This document shows, piece by piece, positions 56,968 through 64,000 of a stretch of DNA of 64,000 nucleotides. Numbering within the stretch: the stretch's first letter is position 1; each line of letters begins with the position of its first letter. The stretch comes from Ascochyta rabiei (Eukaryota > Ascomycota > Dothideomycetes > Pleosporales > Didymellaceae), in NCBI RefSeq assembly GCF_004011695.2, contig NC_082410.1:1860001-1924000 (forward strand), given 5' to 3'. Below the pieces are notes generated by a model, which searched no databases, was not told the DNA's origin, and saw only the letters and a program-made list of their open reading frames with translations. Position numbers and translations under genes: made by a program.

Positions 56968-59137
56968 TTATGGAAGCGTTTCTGTGTGAAATTGTGTTGG
57001 GAAGCCCGGCGCATATTCCGAGCTAGAAGGCGCGAAAGCTGCCGGATTCATTGATGGCTCGAAAAGGTCCCCCAGGAACAGGTGGTCAGGCCATCCCTCG
57101 AAGCCATCAAGGAATAGGCCGCTTGGTCCGTGGATGTTATAGTTGTTGGAACCAGCGTGCGAATTGATCGTTGGATTTCCAGACGATGCACTTGTACCTG
57201 TAGCAGGCGTAACTTCATGCACAGGTCGTGCAAGTGCCTTTTCGAAGATGTGAGTGATCCATGAACTGGCATCCCACGTGTGGCGATGGGCATGTAGTAC
57301 CATTTTACAGTTGATGAGACCAGACCTGCCCAAACTCGCAGTCAGAGGTGCTGCTCTGTGTTTGCACAAAGAAAACGACACATGCGATGAAAAGGCCTTG
57401 GAACAGTTCATGCGGTGGAACAAGATCTTCAGAAGTCGTAACCATGGAGCATGCCATTGAAGCAATTTGCTGCGCCGAGAGACTCGTCACCTCATCGCCC
57501 AACCATGAGGAAGGAGAGAGCGCGTTGCTACTGTCTACTGCAGGCTCCGGCTTAATCTGAGACAATATGATGTTGTGATTGTACAGTATACAAAGTGTAG
57601 TCCGGAAAATGTTCGTATGCATGTTGTCGTTGTCCGCCCATTGTAAGGAAGATGGGAGTTCATTGCGCCAAAGTACCAGCAGTTCATGTAACATTGACGG
57701 CGAGGTCGCGTCTTGGCTTCGTGGATAGAAGCGGGTCTTAACAATCTGGCGAAGCAGTAGCGCCAGCTTAGCTGCTTGAATGTGATATAAGCCCAAGAGC
57801 TGGGCATCATCTGGCGAGAGGGAGCCTAGAAAAGATGTAGCCTCAAATTCAAGATCCTCTGCTGTAAGTTCATCTACATCGCAATGGTCGAGGTTGATTC
57901 GAAATGGGCGTCCATGCATTGATGCACATGCGGCATCTCTTACAAGCAGAGTCCACCATAAACGCTTGAGAAGGCTCCGATCTTGAGGTGTGATATTGAG
58001 CCCTACCATAGATCTATGACAACCAATAGTCTCAGAAATTGTCACTCCAATGGAGATCCAGGTATAGAAGTTCCAGTAGTTGTTTGGACTGCCTCCCCAG
58101 AAGCTCAACAGGATCGATACTTGAAGTGTAACGATCTTACTACTTTCGTAGCCAATGTTAAACAGCGCTTTCGCTTTGCTGTAGAACGTGAAACGTGCCT
58201 CTTTCCTGTTGTCAAATCCGGCTCGATGTAGGATCCGTAGCGGACAATATGTGGCTGAGACAAAGCAGATAGAATGCAGCAGTATCCAAGGTATCTTCCG
58301 CGCTTTGTGTTGTACAAGTAGTTCCTGTGGGTTGACGACGGGATAAAAAGGAAAGAATCGCTCGAAGAACACTGTAATGAGAGCGTCCAGTGTGACGTTT
58401 GAAGGTGCTGTGAAAGCCTGTTTCGCTTCGAGGAACGAAAGATCCTCTGGAGGTATCCCCGGAGGATGGGCCGTGTCAGGTGACGAAGTATCAGCATCCG
58501 GTGTAGCATCAGGCCCAGGATGATGAAGCAGGGGACGCCCGGCGCCACTTCTCGAGCTGTCTAATATGATGCCAAGAGGGAAACCCTCTCCAATGTAGGC
58601 AATAGAACCTTTGTCAACAACTGGTCCTCGCTGTTCACGACGCTGCAGCAGGTTCTCAAATACTGCAGACCAGCTTGCATCACGATGTCTTGAGTCAGAG
58701 CTAGCGTCTGTAGTTCTGGAGGGCGTGTCTTGCTGGGGCAGCAAACTTCCCTGGGCTGGTGAAGATTGAGCATGCAGGGGCTCTCGTAGCGGAGCAGAAA
58801 CCCGAGCATTGAGTTCTTGTGGGACTGAACAGTCCCTTGTTTCGCCCAAAGCGTCATTCGATTCACTGCGAGTGCGGACTTGCTGTCGCCGTGGTTTTCG
58901 AACATAGATACCCCGTCGGGACTGAATTAGCGTGCAGCCGGGTTCTCCTCGCTGCTCGCATCGCGTGCAAGGGATCCCACGCTCACTCGCATCGCACTTT
59001 ACGCGCTTTTCATTGCAGAGGCGACATGCTTTAGCGGTTCGAACACGAGCTCGGCGGTGTTCAGTAGTTCCTGACTGTGCTTCAGGCTGGTCAGTCGTTG
59101 GTGTCCGAGATCTCCATGAAGAAGACACGCTTGTCAT
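56968..59137 (-). CDS. Zn(II)2Cys6 transcription factor with probable frameshift near the C-terminus
   Basis: Fungal binuclear-cluster regulator. The first frame runs 59137-57305 (610 codons) and is intronless. The zinc cluster is at about 38-67, with C-x2-C-x6-C-x8-C-x2-C-x7-C spacing (CRLCNEKRVKC, CTRCEQRGEPGC), preceded by basic residues. The fungal transcription-factor middle domain follows (YWNFYTWISIGVTISETIGC, LKRLWWTLLVRDAACASMHG). After FFVQTQSSTSD the frame ends in QVWSHQL. The adjacent frame, ending at 56968, continues LGRSGLINCKMVLHAHRHTW, then ASSWITHIFEKAL, which fits the family's C-terminal helices. No GT-AG intron joins them, so a one-base shift around 57315-57365 is likely. 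Convergent with the SDR, 37 bp apart. Targets unknown. Confidence 0.8.
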
Positions 59138-59868
59138 TTTGAGCTTATATCTCGCGTAGGGTTATGGGCTATCCATCCAGTGTGAAGTGCACCACGATGA
59201 CGCAGAACCCGGTTGCATATAGCCGGAAGGCGCTAGTTACTAAGCTGCAATCGGTCTAGGCCCGTTACCAACGCTCTTCCATCAGCGCTTCAAAAACCGA
59301 AGTCTTGATTTACTGCGACAGTTTATCCCTATCGGTCGCCAGTTGCGTGGTAGCAAACATCGTTGAATTTACGCAGACATCTAGTCTCGATAAACGCCAA
59401 CTAACCCATGTCTACCCTGTCACCTGCCCGAGCTCTGGTGTTCTGTCATACGCACCAGCCCTCGGTTACTGTCTCCTATGTGTAGCCTGCCTAATCACAC
59501 CCTGTAAAGCAATCTTGTCGTGTTATGTTCGTATATTTACCGGACGCCATGATGATGTTGCTCAAGGTGTGTGCGCCTGCCTTAGTGCTGTAAAAGTATC
59601 CAGCATATTCCACTGCGGACAACTCCATAGAGCTCGATTTTCGCCTCTGGACTCTGATATATTTGATGTGAAAACGATATGTAACGAACAGAGGGCTAAG
59701 TGAGAGGGCTTCAAAGCAAGCAGACATGACTTCCGCGAAAACAGCATGTTTACCCGCCTACAAGAGTTCGTATGATGCTTTACACGTGCCATCATTAACT
59801 TGCACATAGGTCTTTTGTTTCGATGCACAATCGCATCCGCGGACGTGGTGATATCCCCTTCGAAATCT
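59138..59868. other. Intergenic upstream of the Zn2Cys6 gene
   Basis: 0.73 kb; no gene seen on either strand. It should include the promoter of the regulator. Confidence 0.45.
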
Positions 59869-60174
59869 CTACGGTGCGTCTACATCGTCATCTGAGTCGA
59901 AAATTAGAAAGTCTGGGTATTCCTTCGCAGGCAGCGGGTTGTTCCTACGCCGTGCGCGCTCAATCCTGCGGTAATTGTCTCGATCAATCTCGACACTGAA
60001 TGAGTTATCCAGACTGATGATCCCGGCGTAGAACCTGACGGTATCATCTCGATAATACCACCCTTGCATGGTTTCATCCCACTCTTTACCCGCACCGCGC
60101 TGGGCCACTCCACTACCACACACGAGAGCCCATGCTGGACTCAGGCTAGAGATACCGATTACCCCCAAAACCAT
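59869..60174 (-). CDS. Small hypothetical protein, possibly secreted
   Basis: 101 codons from an ATG at 60174 (MVLGVIGISSLSPAWA), not recognised. The first 16 residues are hydrophobic and end in AWA, which could be a signal peptide though it lacks the usual basic start. The rest is polar with WYYRDDTVRFYAG, an Arg-rich stretch (RRIERARRRNNPLP) and a very acidic end (FDSDDDVDAP). One Cys only. No splice sites needed. It may be a real small gene or chance; codon-level evidence is weak. Confidence 0.35.
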   Translation of the reverse strand: MVLGVIGISSLSPAWALVCGSGVAQRGAGKEWDETMQGWYYRDDTVRFYAGIISLDNSFSVEIDRDNYRRIERARRRNNPLPAKEYPDFLIFDSDDDVDAP

Positions 60175-60200
60175 CAATAAATGAGACAGTGACTGAGTTC

Positions 60201-60286
60201 GTGGCGGTGGCGGTGGCGGTGGCGGTGGCGGTGGCGGAGGAGGAGGAGGAGGAGGAGGAGGAGGAGGAGGAGGAGGAGGAGGAGGA
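60201..60286. repeat. Compound GGTGGC / GGA microsatellite
   Basis: Six GGTGGC hexamers at 60201-60236 run directly into about 16 GGA triplets at 60236-60286. Frames through it give artificial Val/Ala and Glu runs. Confidence 0.9.
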
Positions 60287-60622
60287 AGTAAACACGTCGC
60301 AGTTTCCTTCCTACGAGGATGTCAGTGTTGAGAAAGGTGGCGAAGAGTGGCAGTCCACAACAGACACGCGAGGGGGACTATCCACATCCGCCAGACATGC
60401 GCGCCGCTGGTGCAAGCAGTATCCGACATGTGCACGGACAGCGCGGTGCTAGTGGCATGATGCGCGCATTGTGGCAGGGATAGGGGTCGAAGAATGCGCG
60501 ACGGCGACGATGTTTGGCACGGGCATGCACGCGTATGTCGCTTTTCTTGTGGAAGTGTCGTACGACCCGGCGCAGCACGCGGGTGTGCAGCGTGTCAACG
60601 CCGGGATGAAGATGTGAATAAC

Positions 60623-60624
<2 letters not shown>

Positions 60625-60675
<51 letters not shown>
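60625..60675. repeat. AC dinucleotide microsatellite
   Basis: About 25 AC units, ending three bases from the stop codon of the membrane-protein gene, so it lies at the start of that gene's 3' UTR (GT-rich in the mRNA). Confidence 0.92.
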
Positions 60676-60677
<2 letters not shown>

Positions 60678-60678
60678 C

Positions 60679-62868
60679 CTACCGCCCGCCCAGCGTCGCC
60701 GCGGCAACCCCCCCGATCGCCGCCCCAACCCCAACCCCAACTGCGCCCTGCTGGGCGCGCGTCAAGCGCCTAGAAACCCTGTTCTCGGGCCTCACCACGC
60801 ACTCGGGCTCCGCGATGCCCATCAGGCCCGGTGGCGCATCCCTGAGCTGTCCGTACTGGACGCGCCTGCTCCCGACCTCATTCAGCACCTCGTCGAAGTC
60901 GCCGTGCTGCGCGCGCACAGTGGCGGGCCGGATGGCGGGGGCGTTGAAGGCGTTTGCGATCTCGAGCGGGCCGAGGGTGACTTTGCGGCCGAGCTGCCAG
61001 AATCCCCAGTAGACGGGGAGGACGAGCAGGATTGTGGCCAAGGTGGCGACGAGGGCGCCGGCGACGTAGTGGAAATCGGTTGTGTATTCCTCGACGATGC
61101 CGGTTACGGTGGTGAGTACGGTTTGCGAGCTCATGTTCTGTGCGCGCCGGGACTCGACAGCGGTGCTGGGCTGGCCTTTGAGGTAGAGCGAGGCGACGAA
61201 GGAGAGCGTGTTTACTTTGCGGAGGAGCTCGATGGCCGGGTCGTCGAGGCCGGGCCGGTCGATGTCGTAGTAGCATCTGCTGAACGTCTCCGTGTCGGTG
61301 TCGGCGAAGAAGGTGGTTTGGGCTTGGCCGCCACGCAGCATGATGTCCCAGTCGTCGCGGTAGGTGAGGTTTGCAGACGATGCGTACAGATTGTTGAGCA
61401 CGTAGGTGAGCGCGCCGATGGTGGATGTCTCGTTGAAGCGCTCGTTCAGGTCGACGTACTCCAGGAACCGCAGCTGGTCGATCTGCGGCTCCGTGACGGG
61501 CGTGCCGAGCGGGTGCGACGTGTTGTCCGAGTAGAATTTGATGTGGGTGACGATGTTCTTGCCCTCGAGTTCTTCCTTCGACGGCACCATGACGGTGACA
61601 GGATACTCGACCAAAGCGGGACGAATCTCACACGTCCGCCGTGTGAGGGTTCCGGGACACGAGTTCTCGGTAGATCCGGCGTGGCTGTCGACGTACAGCA
61701 TATCCAGATGGACGCTCGCATACGGCTTGGTGTCGCTCGCCCAAGACGACGAAAACGCAATGTCCCACAGCGGGTACGACGACGACGAGACGCCGCCAAG
61801 CTGCGTCTGGTGTTGTAGTCCGTAATCAACATCCTCGATCGTGGTGCTGCAGTTGAACGCGAACCCCAGCGCTTTGATAGCGCCGGTGCACTCCTGCCTG
61901 TAAGGGCAGTCGAAGAAACTTGCATTGCTCCCCAGCATGTCGTGCACTTTGCCATTCGCAATCTTGCCATTGTACGCATTGATCACGCCAGCCCACGCGG
62001 TATCGACCGTCTTGATTGCCCCATTTTCGCCCGGCACGCCGCCGCTCTTCGCAGGCCAGTGGGTCTCGACCCACGCGGTGACGGACTCGTTCTTGTAGTT
62101 GACCTGCTGCGTGACGACGGTCTTGGTCGCTTTCTGAAACAGGGTCGAGTCGATGACGGCGAATTTTGTCATCAGCGCCGCCAGCGCGACAATGTTGAAG
62201 TGCTTCCCCGAGGTCACGATCGAGTAGAAGCTGTACGAGTACGCGTGGTTTCTGTGCAGCGTGCTGAGCGAGCTGCCCTGCATGGCCTTGCGCCACCACG
62301 CGATGGCGAGGCCCTGGCTGATGAATGTGATCAAGCCGAGATTTTGAAACTGGTTTGCGATGTTGATCAGCACGTTGGGCTGGATGGGGAACCGCGTGAA
62401 GGGCCAGTCTTTGACGCGTTTGCTGTTGGATTGGCCCAGCACGGCGACGCCCATGGAGGTTGCGAACAGGATGATCACCAGCCCCGTGAAGCCGATCCAG
62501 GGGAACTGTTGCCGGAAGCCGGGACGCCAGTCGATGCCGTCTTCGAGGTCGTCGCCGACCTCGGCAGTCTCGACATCAGGGCCCTTGTTGTAGGAGTCTG
62601 ACGAGGATGCGGCGGTGTCGTTGACGCTAGTCTTTTCGGTTGTGCTTGTTACGTCGTTGACACTAGTCTTTTCGTTTGTGCGTGTTACGTCGGTCGTGCT
62701 TGTTACGTCGTTGACACTAGTCTTTTCGTTTGTGCTTGTTACCTTGTTCGTGCTCTGAGCCGAAGTGATGGTGTCCGTTGAGTTTGCATCGTGAGAAGAG
62801 GCAGCCAGCATGTTCGACGTATCATGGTGAGAGTGCTTTTCCTCATTACGTGGCGTAGCGTTGGCCAT
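60679..62868 (-). CDS. Fungal multi-pass membrane protein of unknown function
   Basis: Single exon, 729 aa. The first 110 residues are soluble, Ser/Thr/Asn-rich, with imperfect repeats of NEKTSVNDVTSTT (DNA repeat at 62630-62755). Membrane helices: about 122-142 (FPWIGFTGLVIILFATSMGV), a short segment near LITFISQGLAIAWW, one at FNIVALAALMTKFAVI, and one at about 620-645 (ALVATLATILLVLPVYWGFW). Between the last two lies a roughly 350-residue outside domain with many N-glycosylation sites and paired cysteines (FFDCPYRQEC, CEIRPALVEYP). The tail has a Gly/Ala-rich segment (AVGVGVGAAIGGVAAATLGG). The WWRKAMQG-x5-LH pattern recurs in ascomycete membrane proteins of unknown role (DUF3176-like by memory). 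Function not assignable. Confidence 0.75.
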   Translation of the reverse strand: MANATPRNEEKHSHHDTSNMLAASSHDANSTDTITSAQSTNKVTSTNEKTSVNDVTSTTDVTRTNEKTSVNDVTSTTEKTSVNDTAASSSDSYNKGPDVETAEVGDDLEDGIDWRPGFRQQFPWIGFTGLVIILFATSMGVAVLGQSNSKRVKDWPFTRFPIQPNVLINIANQFQNLGLITFISQGLAIAWWRKAMQGSSLSTLHRNHAYSYSFYSIVTSGKHFNIVALAALMTKFAVIDSTLFQKATKTVVTQQVNYKNESVTAWVETHWPAKSGGVPGENGAIKTVDTAWAGVINAYNGKIANGKVHDMLGSNASFFDCPYRQECTGAIKALGFAFNCSTTIEDVDYGLQHQTQLGGVSSSSYPLWDIAFSSSWASDTKPYASVHLDMLYVDSHAGSTENSCPGTLTRRTCEIRPALVEYPVTVMVPSKEELEGKNIVTHIKFYSDNTSHPLGTPVTEPQIDQLRFLEYVDLNERFNETSTIGALTYVLNNLYASSANLTYRDDWDIMLRGGQAQTTFFADTDTETFSRCYYDIDRPGLDDPAIELLRKVNTLSFVASLYLKGQPSTAVESRRAQNMSSQTVLTTVTGIVEEYTTDFHYVAGALVATLATILLVLPVYWGFWQLGRKVTLGPLEIANAFNAPAIRPATVRAQHGDFDEVLNEVGSRRVQYGQLRDAPPGLMGIAEPECVVRPENRVSRRLTRAQQGAVGVGVGAAIGGVAAATLGGR

Positions 62869-63555
62869 GGAGCCGACTCAGCACGTCACTCGACAAGAAA
62901 AGGGTTGACAAGAAAAGGGTTGATAAGAAAAGAGTGGACAAGAAAAGAAAAAAGCAGGAAAGAAGAAGAGATGAAAGAGGCAAAAACGCAATGTTGGTCG
63001 GCGCTGACTGCACTGCACGCACGGGTGCGGCACAGCAGTGGGAGGTGGAAATTGGGCGTAAGACAGACAGACAGGCAAACAACAAGACCTCTCGTGGCCG
63101 CCAAAGCACCACCTATCTATACTGCGATGCCCCAGATCCAGACACCGCTAGTCTGCCTCCAGGGCGTGCGTGCAGAAGCTGAAAGACAGGCTCAGCCGTG
63201 CACACATACATACACATTTGTTAGTGTGGCTGTGGATTGGGTGCTAGGCGAGCGCGAAGGGTCGGGGCGCGCGCCACGATGCCCCCGCGCCAATCATGCT
63301 GGCCTGGCGTTGGCTCAGCCCAGCTGAAACGCCGTGTAGCTCCGGCGATTTGGCTGCCGGTGCTGAGAGTAAGGCTGCCGGCCAAGACGCCCACTCGTGC
63401 AGCCAAGACACGACGCGGGCAGAGCTGTCGGCGAGGGCGATCAGGATGACAGTTGGGGGAAGCTTGCTTGCTGTTGATGGTACAATGTTTCTACATGTGT
63501 TTGAGTACAGGTCTACGGTGCGTCATACATACAAGTACAGTATCGAGGACATGGC
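62869..63555. repeat. Intergenic with 15-bp direct repeats
   Basis: About four copies of GACAAGAAAAGGGTT-like units at 62890-62950 lie just upstream of the membrane-protein ATG (minus strand: TTTTCTTGTC, pyrimidine-rich leader). No gene seen in the rest. Confidence 0.6.
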
Positions 63556-64000
63556 CTACTCCCAGCGCGACTCCTTCTTCAGCGGCTTCTCCCAGTCCTT
63601 GACGTGGTCGGCAATGACCTTGGCGGCCTGGTCGGCGGTGAAGTTGCGGCCGATGGCCTCGACGAAATCACCCTCGGGGTCTACACACGTTAGCCTTGGT
63701 GCTGCAGATGCACGAGTGGAGAATGGGTGGAAAGCAGTGGAAAACGAGTGGGCACTCACCCATCAGGTAGAAGTAGATGCTGTGGTCGACCAGGTAGTCC
63801 TGCCCGGGCGCCACGTCCTTGGGGGTGCTGAAGTAGACACGATAGGCCTTGCAGGTGTCCTTGATCTGCTCGTGGCTCCCCGTCAGGCCAATGAAATCCG
63901 GGTGGAACTCGGCCAGGTACTCCTTCAGCACGGCAGGACTGTCTCGGGCGGGGTCGCACGTGATCATGAGCGGGAGCAGGACGTTGCCGCACTTGTCGCG
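63556..64000 (-). CDS. sco1: Sco1-type mitochondrial copper chaperone (5' end outside window)
   Basis: Delivers copper to the CuA site of cytochrome c oxidase subunit 2 in the intermembrane space. Visible: an exon from the window edge to 63760 and the last exon 63680-63556; intron 63759-63681 (79 nt, GTGAGT...GTGTAG). The sequence DKCGNVLLPLMITCDPARDS, then VLKEYLAEFHPDFIGLTG, AYRVYFSTPKDV, and DYLVDHSIYFYLMD is diagnostic; the copper-ligand His is in VDHSIYFYLM. The CxxxC copper motif lies upstream, outside. The C-terminus IADHVKDWEKPLKKESRWE is a little longer than yeast. Confidence 0.93.

Overview
The window is nuclear DNA of a filamentous ascomycete. Nearly every gene has short introns (mostly 46-86 nt, GT...CTRAY...AG), intergenic spaces are short, and the gene set is fungal (Rac GTPase, Mix17, Shy1, Sco1, Zn2Cys6 and AP-1-like bZIP regulators, cutinase, DPR-type dehydrin-like protein, pogo-class transposon). 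The mix of an LPxEIR F-box-like protein, a cutinase, a two-GST fusion and the dehydrin-like protein fits Dothideomycetes (Pleosporales-like) best. This is an inference; no marker sequence is present. No tRNA or rRNA gene was recognised. Exon joins were worked out by hand from splice motifs, reading phase and family conservation.

Layout. 0-19 kb is a housekeeping block: a PfkB sugar kinase running off the left edge, Mag2/RNF10 RING protein diverging from a Ubp3/USP10 deubiquitinase, a dienelactone-hydrolase-like enzyme, a degraded AT-rich repeat (8.7-9.95 kb), Mix17, Rac, a minisatellite-rich gap, then Cms1 <-> CENP-T and Shy1 <-> Vma22-like as divergent pairs. 20-31 kb holds a SPOUT1-like RNA methyltransferase, an F-box-like protein, a fructosamine kinase, a cutinase, an FAD monooxygenase, a GST with a premature stop, and an eEF1A-methyltransferase-like protein. 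31.6-35.2 kb is the most striking locus: an intact 1,778-bp pogo-type element inserted in codon 6 of a gene for a protein with two GST modules. 35-49 kb has Snx3/Grd19, a DUR3-like symporter, a Plp2-type phosducin-like protein, a bZIP factor, the dehydrin-like protein and an EI24 membrane protein. 50-64 kb has an alkaline phosphatase, a CPD photolyase, an SDR, a Zn2Cys6 regulator (apparently frameshifted), an unknown membrane protein and Sco1 running off the right edge.

Functionally, the left half is mitochondrial biogenesis (Mix17, Shy1, with Sco1 at the far right), ribosome biogenesis (Cms1, SPOUT1-like), kinetochore and ubiquitin functions. The 24-36 kb section is detoxification and cuticle-related accessory metabolism. 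Both GST genes there are broken, by independent lesions, within about 5.5 kb.
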